Positions 24,001 to 37,905 of a stretch of DNA of 64,000 bases are shown here, one piece after another. The position numbers were made by a program, and so were the translations under genes. Numbering within the stretch: the first letter of the stretch is position 1; each line of letters begins with the position of its first letter. Source of the stretch: Maylandia zebra. Its lineage: Eukaryota > Chordata > Actinopteri > Cichliformes > Cichlidae. Under the pieces are notes generated by a model. That model saw nothing but the letters and a program-made list of their open reading frames with translations. It was not told where the DNA came from and searched no databases. Location of the stretch: positions 22,728,560 to 22,792,559 of the forward strand of contig NC_135177.1 in the NCBI RefSeq assembly GCF_041146795.1, written 5' to 3'.

Positions 24001-27000
24001 GCTTACCAACCCGGAGAGTGGGACTAGAAATCTGACCCTGAACCACTGAAAAAGCATGGCATTAATACTGATATGCAAGGGGATAGGAAGACACAACAAT
24101 CAGTGGGGTTTAAGATTTACATGTAAAGGTTAAACAGAGACAGAAACATCAAAGGTTTGGAATACAACAATGGGGTGACAAGATGAAAGACTAAGATATA
24201 TATACGTGAAACAAATGGCTGATATTATCTGAGGGACAAACGCTCCAGGGGTTAGGCAGCTGTGTTCTGGTTGCAGGGCTCATATCCAGCAGCAGTAATT
24301 TTTCACCTGAATGTGACACAAGTCAAGATTTTTCAGTATTTTTCAAGCAACAAAAAGTAAAACAGAAGTGCAAGCCAATCATGGTTTGATAGTTTCTGAT
24401 GGCTTTAAAATGCGTATATAGTGGTAGTATGAACATTGTTTAACCTCATCCACTAGATTTCTGCTCAACAGTTTCTCTTGCCTTATGTTTTCTTACTTTT
24501 AAACTTATTGGCTGTAAATGCGTAAATGAAACCATCAGATTTCTACTCTACCAAGCCAATAGCCAGGTAGCCAATGTTTCTATATACTCTTCCCATAGAA
24601 ATGTTTACACTTCTAACACTTTTCTGCATTTTTACAAATACTTTAGATTGATACCTCCACAACTGATCTTTGACCTTCACTGCTCACTGTCTGTCTGTAG
24701 GAGCTTAAGCATCTTATTCTGGAGGCTGCTGATGGCTTCCTGTTTGTGGTGTCATGCGAGACGGGGCGCATTGTTTATGTCTCTGACTCCCTGACCCCGG
24801 TCCTCAACCAGTCACAGTCTGACTGGCTCGGATCCTCCCTGTATGATCAGCTCCACCCAGACGACAAAGACAAGCTTCAGGAGCAGCTCTCCACTGCAGA
24901 GAATAACAACACAGGTATAAACACATTCTAGGAGCAGTTTCACAGTCATGAGGGAACATGTGTGTTTCATTTTGTGAGCACAGTTCAGTGTTGTCTTTGT
25001 CCTCAAAAGGGAGGATGTTGGACTTAAAGACAGGAACAGTGAAGAAGGAAAGTCAGCAGTCATCAGCGAGGATGAGTATGGGAGCTCGTCGATCATTCAT
25101 CTGCAGAATGAGGTGATTAACAGTTAATAATATAGTTTATGATTGTATTGAAATGTGTAGCAGAATGCACAGTTTCATGTGGTGTGTTGGACTGTTTGTG
25201 TTTGCAGGTGTGGCACGTGTCCAGTGGAACCAATGTCAATGAACAGACTGCAGTTTCTTAGGAACAGAAACAGGTGACCAAAAACAAAAAGATCTTCTTT
25301 TACAATCTTATTGAACTTACTGTGCAGAGAACAAGCATACCTAACATATACCAGCTGTAAATTCATATTTTCATTGTCTTTACTTCTTCAACCTAAGAAA
25401 TGGTTTGGGTGCAGCCAAGGAAGGGGAACCACAGTATGTAGTGGTGCACTGCACAGGATACATCAAGTCCTGGCCCCCTGCAGGTAAAACTAGTCCTTCT
25501 CAGTCTTTAGATACATGAGCATCTGTTATATTTGCTTACTTATATGCAGAAGACCTCTTTACAATGCTTAAAAGCACAGAGCTAGATTGAAAAAAAAACT
25601 TTAATCCTTTATATTTTGTCTTTTGTCTTTCAGGAGTATCATTAACAGATGATGAAGCAGACAATACTCAGGGGAGTCGCTACTGTCTAGTTGCTATTGG
25701 GAGATTGCAGGTACAGTGGATGTCTTGTGGTCCCATGTCTTTTGCTGTGAGGTCAAGTAAACGGGCAAATGTTTCGTTGATATCAAAGTGCAGTAACCTT
25801 TGATCCTCAAATCATCAGAACATAAATAAAATTAACTGTGCGAGTGGTGGAAGATAGATTTATGAGGTGGAAAAAGCTGCATTTTATTTTTTTATTAGTG
25901 TGTTATCTGAAGGTGATTTTGCACTAGTTAGTTGAAGTCATTGTGAAACACTGATATAATTAAGAACTTCTGCGTTTTGTTCTGTTCTTGCTAGAACAAA
26001 AACTGATCTGAAACTGAAAATGTAAAAAATCTAATCTTACTCATGCTCATTGCAACTTTGACATTATCTAAGTTTTTGTGTCTGGGTTTTTATTGCCTTT
26101 TATTTTTGACTCTTCTGCAGGTTACTTGTTGTCCTGGTGACACAGATGTGAACAGTATCAGTGTTCCTGTGGAGTTCATCTCCCGACACAACATTCAGGG
26201 CATGTTCACTTTTGTAGATCATCGCTGCTTGCCCGCTATCGGATATCAACCCCAGGTGAACATAGCTGGCTAAAGTGCCAGGGTTGCATTGCATTTCCTC
26301 TGAAAGTCTTTATCAGAAGTTAGTTTTCATGTCCTGTAGAGTAACCACATTTTCTTTTGTTGCAGGATTTATTGGGGAAGAGTATCCTAGACTTCGCCCA
26401 CCCTGAAGACCAGGGCTTACTAAGAGACAGCTTTCAACAGGTGAATTAAAAACTCTATTAATATATTTGTGGTTGCATTGATCCACCATTTTCCAATTCA
26501 AATATGAAACACACTTTGCCTTTGGGTGTCTGCTCATACAGAATACCAGCTCAATGGGGTATCACTGTTAGATTTATAAACTGTACTCCTGACTTTGAGA
26601 AGGAGATTGGGAATCATATTATGTTAGATGGGTGAAAAAGGGTGTTACACCAAGAACCTGGCTGTAATTGCTTTGTCACTAGCAGATTGTCGTGGTTGCC
26701 CCTAGTTTGCATGGAGGACAGTTTTGCCACCACAGTGTTTGCAAACATCTTGGTGTTTTCCATGCACACCACTATTAGTCTAGCTATTGCAGCCTGCTAG
26801 TGACCAAAATAATTGCAAGGAGGTTGTCCGTGCAATGATGTATACCTCTTTACAACCAATTTCACTCAAGCTGTAACAAGCAATCACTTGTCAACCAGTC
26901 AAGGAATACATATTTTTTTCCCTTCAGCTACCAGTGGCTGCTACGTGGTTGCCATCTTCAGTGCAGTGTCAGTCATTCATTTGCTGAATTCTGTTGTCAC

Positions 27001-30000
27001 TGCTTGTTTTTTCCCTTTCCCTACTTTCACCTGCTCTCTCCCTCTCTCTCTCGCACACACACACACACACACACGCACACATGCACACACACACTTCACG
27101 TTTGGCTTGCCATTAAAAGTGTCGTAATTTCAATGGATCTGATGACAGCTCCTTAGCGAGAAAGAAAAAGAGCTGCAGTCTGAGGCTTTCAGCTGTGTTT
27201 AGTCACGCTAATACAGTTTGTAGTTAAGTAAAAAAAACAAAACTTTTTTAACCACATAAAGAAAAGCTGCACGTGGACTTTCATCATGGAAGTGGACATG
27301 ATGAATGTCTACATGAGGCTGAGGAATAGCTTAACAATAATTCTTTGTAATGCCAAATGGTTTGATAATGTTGTTTATTTTCAGATTTGTGGTATGAATA
27401 AATGGCTACGGTTCTGTTGCATACTGGTTTAGATATTTGCTTGGCAAGCAAAAGGTTGCTGGTTTAATTCCAGCTGGAGACACAGATACCTTTGGGTTTA
27501 CATCAGGAAAGCAATCCGGCGTAAAACTGTACAAATCAAAAGTCACTAATGAGGCTAATAAAAGTATCTTATAGTATAAATGAACTGCTATCAGCATGAT
27601 CTTGAGCAACAGAAAACTTCATAGAACTTTTAGCCCTGTCCAAAACCACTTGGATGTTAACTTTAAATAGTTGGATCCTTGTTTTCTTTTGTTGTATATG
27701 AGAAACACAGGTTATTTAACCTGGATGATGTTTGAGAGAGATTTCTCTTGAAAGTTTATTTGCATTTTGGTAATTTATTTCCTTAACTACATAAATTTTA
27801 ATTTACATGTCTGTGTGTGGATGACAGAGGCTCAAAATGGGGGAAAGCATTGCTGCAAGAGCAATGTAGCAAAAATGGAAGATAAGATCTCAGAACATTC
27901 AAAGTTAATGGTGCAAAGTCAGACTAAAACTGAAACTGACCATACAAGTATAAACTGTCCATTTTCCACTGAAGAGCACTTGTCTGATTGTATTTGCTGC
28001 AAGAGAAAATGTTCTTTCTGCAACACCAGATTCAGCAGTAGACACTGTTGTCCCATTACCTTTGTAACCCGATATCTTCCAGTCACTCAGTTTCTATGTG
28101 TGCATGCAATCCTCCGCTCATTGCTTATGAAAACACCACAGTATGAATGTTTGGCTTGTTGGATGTGTGTGTCCACAGGTGGTTAAGCTGAAGGGTCAGG
28201 TTCTGTCAGTGATGTTTCGATTTCGCACCAAGTCGAGAGAATTTATCTGGATGCGAACCAGCTCCTTCACTTTCCAGAACCCGTTCTCGGAGGAGATCGA
28301 GTACATCATCTGCACCAATGTCAATGTCAAGTGAGTCAAGCAGACATGATTACACAATCAGATCCAGCAAAGAACGAAAGCATTGATGTTTTTCACCGTG
28401 TCTGTGAGACATTCCTCTGTGTGAATGCTTACAGTTCCTCTTACATCCACAACTACCACAGCCGCTTTTAATAAACCACAGACTCATCACTCTCTCCCAA
28501 TACTTCTCCTCTGCACCCACCAATGATTGTGGGGCAGTAGAAACTCAGCTCAGGACCCCCTCACTCCCATCTCCTCCCCTGGGGCTTCGATGCCCCCTTC
28601 CCTGGGTCAGAGCAGCCCAAGTGGTCCTCCTGTAGTGCTCAGTCCGGGCCAGATGGCCACCAGGTGAGACCAGACCTGACCTCCCTATCCTCTCCCTGCT
28701 TGGGAGAACAGGGGCTGCTTCTTCATGGGAGACTTCTGCTGTTTCTAGCAAACTATAGTTCTTCTGTTTTTGTTTTTTTTGTGTTTTTCCCACTCTGGGT
28801 GATTCTTCCTTTCTTCATTTCTGTAGTAATGGAATAGAAGTGGTAAAATGGAGCATGTCTTATTTTATTATTCTGAGTATTAAATATACTTTAAAGAGGT
28901 GAGCTTTTGGCATAGGTGGTGTGGCATGTTAGCTGTATGTACTCTCACATTCTTCTCCTGACACCTTTTGTGTTCCCACGGTGGACGGTGGTTGACGGTG
29001 GTGGGCTGAGTGCTAGTTTGTCAGCAGGTGTTTGGGATTTCTAATGCAACAGTTAAGAGCATGGGTTTGTGGAAGTTATGGTATATTAGGCCAACTTCAA
29101 ATAACAAACCCTCTCTTCTACTTTTTCAGACAGCTACAACAACAGCAGGCTGACCTGGAAGGACGAGATGGTCCATATGAACCAGGATCAATGACCCACC
29201 CACAGGTCAGGGAACACGACTGTACCACTTGACTGAAGCATACACATTTCCTGTTTCTTTTGAGTTTCTTTTTATAGAAACAGTGGCAGGATGTAGATTG
29301 TTTGCTTTCCAGGAAAGCACATCCGGATGTTGGTAGAATCATCACAACTTCCTTACAACTGCCTGCTATTCTTGCTTGAGTCAACTGCAGTGCTTTCTGC
29401 TGTAGCACTTAGTCATTTTCAGCAGAAATTTTTTTTTAATCATGACTCATGTGAATTGTGCAGATATGTTACAGAGAAAATATTGAGGGCAGTGGGAGAA
29501 TATCAACTTCTCAAATGAAATGGTGTAGGTCTGAGCACAGTTTTGTGCTGCATTCTTTGTTGTTGTTGTTTTTTGAGAAGCTACAAGGATGTTTGTTTAC
29601 ATTTATCTTGAGCTTTAACCTCCTAGTTGCAAAAAGACAGCAGTGAGCAGGACAGTGCCATAGATAGTCCAGCAAAACATAGCTGGACAAGTTGATTGGT
29701 GAAAACCGCATCAACAATTTCACCTGTGAAACTATATGTGGAACGTGACATTAAAGTAAAAGTCAAATTCCTTCATCTAACCAACGGTGTGATAAGAAAA
29801 TGTTTTGCAGCTGCTTCCATCCACTGCCATCTGGTTTTCAAAACAAGAGCACAACTGACTCAATAATAAGCAAACGTCAAAGCTGTCTGTAGGCAGATCA
29901 CCTGCTATATCTGTAAATTTGGAAGGTTTTCTTGTAAAGTTTGCCATTCTAGCTGTGATACCTGCAGCATGTAGGAGTGAGTTTGAAGAGAGGCACAGCA

Positions 30001-33000
30001 TTTAGTCTGCTACATCTAATATATTTTTCCGATAAAGAAAATATTTATTTATCCCATATTTACGATTAGTCTTTTAAGTGTTTATATTTGCTTGTGCTGT
30101 TCTTGGACTTACGACAGCCATCATCAGCTAGCCACCTATATAAGCAGCACATCAGCATGTGGTGATGGGCGTGTAGTTTCTATATGTCTCAGTAAGTTTG
30201 TGCGTATTTTCAGTGTCTGACAAGTGGAAATAATTGATCACAGAAACCATTAAGAATTGCATTGATAGTAAACCTCGGGACATTCTTATTAGATGGGCTA
30301 CATCATAAAACACCAGTGGCAGAAATCACCCAAAAAGCGCTGGATTTTCTGTATACGCCAAACAAAAGCTTTGCACTTTTTCTTTTTTTTTCTAAGCCAT
30401 TTCTAAACCAGGGAGTGTTGTCTAATTGACATGTGAGATATGAGGAAGTTTGCTGCTCTTTACAGTGCAGTTTCCTTATTTTTTCATTAGCAATTCATAC
30501 CTCTGTTTATACATTAGATCAGTTTTCATTCAAACTCACAACTAAAAGGAATTAATTTAGTTATCATGTAACCTCTTAATCTTTGGTTATGAAAACGGCA
30601 ATAGGTAAAACATAACACAATTTATGAATCAGAAATAAGGTGAACTACAAGCAAGATAGCCAATGGTGGTAAAGTAAAGCAACTATTAGCAATAAACTGG
30701 ATTCCAACTCTGGGTCCCTCATAACTTTTAGGCTTTTCAGTCAATTTAGTGCCAAAGCTGTGAAAGCTAAACTGACTGCAGGATAGAAAAATGGCGCAGC
30801 AGATGCACAATTGCAATTAGAAGTAAAGTATCCACAGGGAGCAGCGAGAACATGTCAATATTTGCTTATTCTTAGATCTGACCAAATGGTGGAAGCAGTG
30901 GCGTCAGTTAAACTGTAACTGCCATGGAAAGCTGCCAGTAGCGGTTACTAGGGCAACAGAGTATTCACAACCGACAGTGGTACACACAAATGTTTATTAG
31001 ATGGTCCACGTTCACAAGCAGCTGTTTTTGTGTTGGCAGCAGCAGTTTTTACATCACCCTCAGTGTGCAGTTTTACAGACTTGCAGACTTGCAGCACGGG
31101 CCAGTCGTTCACCTCACTTACTGAACATGTGTAGATTAACAACATATGAACATATAAAAGAAAAACAGTTCAGTCATAACATTTTAGTTGGTTTTACTGA
31201 TACCGTTTGTATTGTGTGGGACATTTTTGCTAGTTTTAATGTCCTTAATGTTTTTTGTTGTCCTCATGCTACTGTGAACAGAGGCTGGTCTGTTACAAAC
31301 CAGACCTTTAACTTGCCCAGCACTGCAGGCATCAGTTATTTTCATTATTGATCACCAGAATGTTTACAGTTTATGTTTTGAGCCTGCTCTTCTTTAGTGT
31401 AACTCTAGACTCACGCCTTTTTTTCTTTTTTTTGGGTTGGCTTCAGATGCAGCCAGTCACTGCAGCAGGGCCGGACCACAGCAAGAGCATTGAGAAACCA
31501 GAACTCTACCCTTCGCTTTTCCAAGGGCAAGATCAGACCAAAGGCCTTCCTTCCTCCACCCCTACTCCATCCACCCAGATCTACGCCCCAAACAACAACT
31601 TTGCTGCTGGTCGTTCCAGCGATGCATACAGGTAGCAAGTGTTCTGTGTTCGTATGTGTACCTTAGTCATTGTGAGGGCTGCTCAGTGTTTGTGTGCTGT
31701 TGCTTGTGAATATATTTACTCTTAGACATTTAATTTCAGTTACTTAGAAGTGCATAGCTATTTCCCCCATAAACAAGCACTTTTGTAGCTTCGTTTAGTT
31801 GATATAGGACTAAATTAGGTTTTATTATCACCTTGGGATGATGTAAAGTTAATGCTGTGAACCTTACTGTAGTAAAAATTTAGAAATGTTTATTATCTAC
31901 CAACTGGAGGCAAGGAGAAAAACTCCCAGTTACTAAGTTGTAAATCTTCCACTGTGTCTGGAAATCGGGTAATAAAAGCTTTAAGTTGATGCAGAAGATG
32001 CCTGGCAAAGATTATAGGTCCCTTCAAAATCTGCTCTTCAAAGCACAGACTGAAGTAGCTATACTCCCTGTTCTCCTGACTTTAAAATTTGCTATACTTT
32101 TTTGTTGTTGTTGTTGTTGTTGTAAATGTTTGTCATGTCTTATTTAGTAGATTTCCAATCACATTGAATCAATCATAACATAAAAGATAACTTGTATATC
32201 ATGTCCTAACAAAGTACTGTGTGTATATATGGCCTTAGAAGCGGGTCAGCACGAATACAGCACCTGCAACAGCAAGACCGAACTGAACTACAATCAGAAA
32301 GTCAGATGATGGAATACCATTAAAAGCTTTTCTAACATTTTTAGTTTCATCCCATCATCAAATTAGCAAAATTACCTTTAGTGCAACTCCGTTATCACTC
32401 ATTGTATTCCCGAGAGTTGGGAGTGTCATAAACAGTAAAAGGAATGCTTATGACCGGCAGTAGATGCAAGAAGATGTCACTAATGCGTCTTTTCCCTTTG
32501 CACCTACTCGACTCTTCTCTTCTCCGTTTTAGTCGTTTTCCAATACAGTTGAGTACCACATTACAATTGTGGTTGTTATAGCAAGGGAACCTGAAAGTCC
32601 TGTCATGTCATTCATATGAGACGCAACACAACAATGGACGGCATGGAGGCAATGGTATAAATGCTGCTCGGTCTGTGGCTTTTTGTCAGTCTCCGGGTAA
32701 AAGAAGAGAGCCAAAAAGCATGTGTGGCCATGTCCCTCGCTGCTGGTTGTTTTGTTTTTTGTTTTTTTAAATGCCCAGTTTTATTCTTGTTCCACTCTCA
32801 TGCCCCATCCAATGGCATCATACCTGGTACCGGATACTACCCCCTAATGGAAAAAAAATCCTAAAAATCAATTGGAATTATATCGAGCCAAGCAGGTGCT
32901 AGTGGAAAAGAGCCTTAACAGCAACCTCTGTGGTTAGCACGCCTTCTTATAATGTTTGCCACTAACCTTTGCAGACTCTCAGCAAATACGTTTTCTTTCC

Positions 33001-34218
33001 CTTTTAGAAGCTTTTAAAAAAAATTGTTTGCCAAATCCAACACTGGCAAAAAGTGGAAATGAAGCAGTGAAATGTTGACATGCAGTGATGTTGTCAGGAA
33101 TTATTGTCCATCAAATGTATTGCCATCACAATATTGGCGAGACAATGCCACCAAAACACTTACACATCTGAAACCTGTCTCCACAGAGATTATGACAGAA
33201 TGTTGGGCTCTGATCTGATTTTGTCACTTTTCTCCATAGACCAGTCAATATGAATCCACAGATACCGCAGCCCACCCACTCAGCCTCAGCAGGACAGATC
33301 TTGGCTCAGATTTCTCGTCAGAACGTAGCCCCACAGCAAGTTAACCAATCCAGTACGACAAGCCCCCTCCATGGAGGCCCAACAGGCGGGTGGCCTGGGG
33401 CTGGACCTGCAGCCAGACCGCAATTTAATAACCAGGTAAACTAGTATAACCAAATTGTGTGATTGTGTTTGATGGCATTTTTAGTCATTTTATATTCACA
33501 AAAAAAGACACTATAAGGAATATGTTTACATGCCTGCTTGGTTATTGATCACATCATACTACCTAAGGGCTAGTAAATTAAGAAATCTCTGTTACTTTTC
33601 TACCCAGCAGGTGGCTCCCCAGGCGGCAAAGACCATGTCGCCACAATTTACTCCCATGGGAGGGTTTGTAGGCGGCCCTACCAACACTTTTGGCCAGATG
33701 CCAACAGGTGCTGCTCCCATGCCTACAGGTGCTGCTCCCACCGCCACCAGCGGCACAAACTACTCGCAAATGAATGCTCGTGCAAGCCTCAACAACAACG
33801 GTTTTGGTAGGTTGTGTGTATATTGTGTGTGGGGTTTTTTCTTCTTCTTTTTTTCGTCTTCTTCTTTGTCTTTAGTTGTACTGGTCTGTAGTCTCAATCT
33901 CTTCTGCACTCCTGTCCCAGATGGCTCTCAGTCTGGGGCACAGTTCCCTCCTCGAGCAGCAGAGGCAGTGTGGCCCCAGTGGCAAGGCCAGCAGCATTCA
34001 CAGAGTAATTCAGAGCAGGGCAACCAGCAAGACATCTTTCCTGTGAGTGACACAAGCTCATTCAGTTTTAGATGTTGTTTTACTTTTCTATTCTATGTCA
34101 CATTAAATAAATCTGTTTCTTTTATTTGACTCAGGATGTGTTGTCTATGTTGGACCAGCCTGCCAACTTCAGCAACGAGGACTTTGAGATTCCTATGTAC
34201 ACGCCATTTAACGAGTGA
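21027..34218 (+). CDS. arnt: Aryl hydrocarbon receptor nuclear translocator (21 coding exons)
   Basis: Exons: 21027-21045, 21630-21723, 21903-21941, 22031-22081, 22289-22336, 22985-23198, 24701-24914, 25010-25112, 25208-25273, 25398-25483, 25634-25710, 26121-26255, 26366-26440, 28179-28330, 28541-28663, 29130-29205, 31447-31631, 33240-33435, 33611-33806, 33921-34042, 34135-34218. They join in frame to about 784 aa (human 789). The nuclear protein dimerises with AhR, HIF-alpha and SIM. Visible: a basic KRR motif followed by acidic residues, the bHLH with [14 protein letters not shown] (about residues 85-140), PAS-A from about 155, PAS-B from about 338 with its PAC segment, and a Gln/Pro-rich activation tail. 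Linkage to cers2 and setdb1 argues for arnt rather than arnt2. An in-frame ATG at 21009 would add six residues but has a poor context. Confidence 0.96.
23199..24700. other. arnt intron 6, no feature seen
   Basis: About 1.5 kb of AT-rich intron between the bHLH exon and the first PAS exon. No repeat ends or coding exon recognised. Confidence 0.5.
27053..27094. repeat. (CA)n microsatellite in arnt intron 13
   Basis: An interrupted CA run following a CT-rich tract. The rest of intron 13 (26441-28178) shows no coding exon; the open frame at 27767-28186 merely reads into exon 14 from intron sequence. Confidence 0.9.
29206..31446. other. arnt intron 16, no feature seen
   Basis: About 2.2 kb of intron. 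No coding exon, RNA gene or bounded repeat could be supported on either strand. Confidence 0.45.
31632..33239. other. arnt intron 17 with (TTG)7
   Basis: No exon recognised. A (TTG)7 run lies at 32103-32123. Confidence 0.5.
33698..33739 (+). repeat. 21-nt in-frame tandem duplication in arnt exon 19
   Basis: Two adjacent 21-nt units each encode MPTGAAP, differing at one synonymous position (ACA preceded by CCA or CCT). They lie in the low-complexity activation region and keep the frame. Confidence 0.9.
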
Positions 34219-36440
34219 CCTGGAAATACTTCTGTCGTCTTGCCTAAATCACGGTTTCTTATATTTAGCTCTTCTCCTCGTCTGTTCTTTCTGCTCTTCC
34301 CCTTCTTTGCATGGCTTCAACTGCACAGCTACAAGACAGTTAAGGATGGAGGGATAAAGTTGAATGCAGGGGAATGGGAGAAAAATCAAGAATTTGCTAC
34401 TGACTAAAAGATTATTTTAACAATATACCGCCATTGTAAGAGAATTTTCTAGCTAGCACTGCCCAAAGCTCAACAACCCATGTTGTAGATATGTGATATA
34501 CAGTATATATGTTCATATATATATATATATATATATAAAAAATATATATATAAATATAAAAACGCACAATCCCACAACCACACTTGAATAGACTGCACAA
34601 AACACCCTCCTAACTCTGGTAAATGGAAATGAAAACAGAAGTAAGCACACACTTGCACACAAAGGCCTTTTATTCTAATATATTCATGTTTTTCTCAGGC
34701 ATTTTTTAAGAGTGTGTTTTGCTGTTTTAGCCTTTGGCATGTAGACTAATCACTCCAGTCACTGATTTAAACTCTTGGGAAATTGCAGGGATATACAGCT
34801 TTGGTGATTTTATTAATTTTTTTTCCCTTTTTTTTTTCTCCTTTCTTTCTCAATTCTCAGCTGTTGCACGCTAACCACACTCTGTTTCCTATCCACAGCA
34901 TGTCTCTGCATGACTGAACTGTCCATAGCACAGATTTTTATCAAGTAGTTTTCCATGTACAAAGGTGGCCTCCCCTGTGAATTCATTTGTTTTCCCCCTT
35001 TTTGTGAAACATGCAAGCATTTTTTTTTGTGATGTACTTCAACACACCTTAAAATGACTTATATACATTTTCTTTTCCTATAAGGTGTCCATTTGAAATG
35101 TAAACAATCTATTTTTTGTTGCATACATAGACATAAATACAATATACATGTGTTAATGTTTGTAAAATGGATGCATACAGTATCATAATCAACTCAAGCT
35201 TATTGGGTTTCTGCCTTGCTTAATTTGCTTCTTTCTGCTACCCTGATTACCCTTTAATTACAGGCTTTTGTACGTATTTTATAAGAGAAATATTAAATAA
35301 AAAAATCACACAGCAATAATTAACAAGCAGGAATTGTGTAATTTTCAAGCCATTCTTTATCATTGTTATAAATGTTTCCTCTAAATGTTTTGAAATGGAG
35401 ACGTGTGACTTTTTTTTAATTTTTTTATTTTTTATTGAAATGTCTCCAAAGTATTATATTGTTTGAACTCTTGATCTATCCATTAACCGTTCTCTGACTG
35501 GTATTTTACTAATGGTTTAATCAGGGTATTCAGGATTAAAATGGAATCAACAGAGACAAAACTGGTATGATATTCAGTGAGAATGTCCATGTATGTGTAT
35601 TTTTTTAACAGTGTTTTGTCCTGTCCTGTTGTTTGTTAGACTTGGACTGAGTCTGTTTTTTGGCGATTTTGCATTCTAGCAGAATGTCTCACAATGAACG
35701 GCTGTGCTTCTAAGATGATTTAAGTTTTAAGATGTGGAGTTTAAAGTTGACCCCTGATGTTAACTTCTCTTTTCTGTGTGTAGCATACACACATTCATGA
35801 TAACAGATTATGTCAATGTATGTAAACTCATGTAGATAACGCCCAGGCTTCATCTTCCAGAGGATGCTATGCTGTTGGTGACTGTGTTGTCTTCGTTATT
35901 GATGAAAATCTCATTGGTTACTCTGTATCCAGTTTTGTTTCTTTCTTTTTCTTCCCTCACTCATAGAAACACACATATATAAATATACTGTAGAGGTATA
36001 TGAAATTTTAAATGAGAGAGATATGTTTTGGTTTTTGTATTAAATTGTTACAATGTCCAAAATGAAAGTGTTTTATTGTACTGGGTTTGGATTTTATTAT
36101 GTTTTTCACTTTACTAAAGTGACTTATCCTTATTCATAGTTCAGTATAATCTTTATTTTATATAAGTTCACTGCATGAGATAAGCTCTCTCTTGCTTAAT
36201 TTTTTGTTAATTAGCAGTATTTTCTTATTATAAAAAGATATACTGTAGTAAATTTTGCATCTGTGTACTGCCACAGTCAATGTTAAATGTATTATTCAGG
36301 ATTGTGCAGACTCAAGTTTGCATTTGCAGGCATTTTAATTGCACGAGCAAACCATAATTTTAACTTGGTGGATTGTTTTAGTATTTTAATGTGATGAAAT
36401 TCATTTGCAGTCTTTGAAGATGCTAACTAGCCTTCAGGTG
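34219..36440. other. arnt 3' UTR and downstream sequence
   Basis: AT-rich sequence after the arnt stop codon with an (AT)n tract at about 34500-34560. A strong AATAAA at 35296-35301 would give a 3' UTR of about 1.1 kb. Low-complexity AT sequence continues to about 36440. No gene seen. Confidence 0.55.
35296..35301 (+). promoter_or_regulatory. Likely arnt poly(A) signal
   Basis: Canonical AATAAA about 1.08 kb after the stop codon, followed by AT-rich sequence. Later weaker signals are possible. Confidence 0.5.
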
Positions 36441-36924
36441 CTGCTTTTTTGTGGGTCTCTCTGCCTTTAGCTTTGAGTTCAGTAACTAAAAGCTACTGTG
36501 TTAGGTTGAGATCAGGTGACTGACTTGGCCTTTGAAGAATATCTAATTTCTTTGTTTTGAGAATCTCTTGGGTTCCTTTTGCAGTTTTCTTTGAGTCATT
36601 TTACCTGTGCAATGCTGTCTGTTCAGTTTTGCAGCATTTGGATGAGTCCGAGCAGCACTTCAGAATTCATCTTTCCACTTCCATCAGCAGTCACATCATC
36701 AATAAACACGTATGTGGCCCGATTCTGTCTATCCACAATGCCAGATAGGACACACCTTGATTTCCCATTTTTTGACCAGGATGTCTTTATAAATATTTAT
36801 CACTGCTTTCTTTAATCTGTGCAATTAATTAATTTTATCAGATGTGCTCAAAACTCCAGGAAAAGCCTTTAGTTGATGTAAAATGTTTCTACAAGAGTAC
36901 TACTAAAATATTTTTCCCATATTG

Positions 36925-37560
36925 GCTTCTCTTTATTGGCTCCCTGTTAAACCCATGACATTTAAAATATTTCTCCTCGCATACAAGGTTTTGAATAATC
37001 AGCCCCATCTTATCCTAATGACCTCATAGTACCGTATCACTCCTTTAGAGCACTTCACTCTAAGACTGCAGGCCTACTACAAGTAGAATATTTCAGGACC
37101 CTCTTCTGTGGAACCAGCTCCCAGTTTGGATTTGGGAGACAGCGTCTACTTTTAAGATCAGGCTTAAAACGTTACTTTTTGATAAAGCATATAGTTGGGA
37201 CTAGATCAGGTAGTACTTCTTCTTCGCTCACCTCATTCTTCAACCACTGTGTTTATACATCAGTCTGCATTTAGTTATCATTAATCTCATGCTGTCATCC
37301 ACAGCATGTCTTTATGTTGTCTTCCTTCCCTCACCTGAAACTGGTCAAGGCAGATGGCCGCCCCTCCCTGAGCCTGGTTCTGCTGGATGTTTCTTCCTGT
37401 TAAAAGGGAGTTCTTCCTTCCCACTTTCACCAAGTGCATGCTCATCTGATGGTGGGGATCGTCTCTGTTTTCTCTGTATTACTGTAGGGTCTTTAACTTA
37501 CAATATAACATGCCTATAACATTCCTTCTTTTTAACCAGATGATGCTGATTTGGCCACTC
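36925..37560 (+). mobile_element. LINE (L2/Rex-like) 3' end
   Basis: Broken plus-strand frames spell a reverse-transcriptase C terminus typical of L2-like elements: 'lasLhWLPV'-like at the start, then 'WNQLPVW'-like and 'TFKIRLKT' segments. A 3' tail with 'ttcttcctgttaaaagggag' follows. Reverse copies of that tail occur at 1100-1345 and 62570-62800. The element is 5'-truncated, as most LINE copies are. Confidence 0.6.
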
Positions 37561-37642
37561 CTAAAGTTTTTGCTGTCTCTCAGGTAGGTTTATTTGGGGT
37601 TTTCAGCCTCTTGTTATCCTTCATTTGCACCCACATCTAGTA

Positions 37643-37905
37643 GTGTCTGTAGCTCAGAAGGTCATTTATTAGTCGGCCTGAGGTTGGTTGGTGGTTCAAT
37701 CCAGGTGTGCATGCCAAAGTATTCCTGAGCAAGATACTGAAACCCAACTTGCGGTACAATGGGTGCATTGGAGTGTGCTTGTTAGCTAGAAATCACCTAC
37801 TTAGGTAGGGGAAAAAGTGCTTTTATGAATAGGTGAATGAGGCATGTTGTATAAAACACTTGCTCAAGTGCTTGAGTAGAAAGGTGCCATATAAGAACCA
37901 TTTTC
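37643..37905 (+). mobile_element. tRNA-derived SINE, different family
   Basis: A box TAGCTCAGAAGG at 37650-37661 and B box GGTTCAATCC at 37693-37702 form a tRNA-like head on the plus strand. The body has 'cctgagcaagatactgaa' and a tail ending 'gccatataag', familiar from fish SINEs. Its body differs from the two SINE copies near cers2. Confidence 0.75.

Noticed and set aside
27767-28186. 139-codon open frame in arnt intron 13
   Set aside because: Runs into exon 14 out of context; Cys-rich wording has no spacing typical of zinc fingers.
33530-34129. 199-codon open frame
   Set aside because: Chance run through arnt exons 19 and 20 and the introns between; the spliced model explains it.
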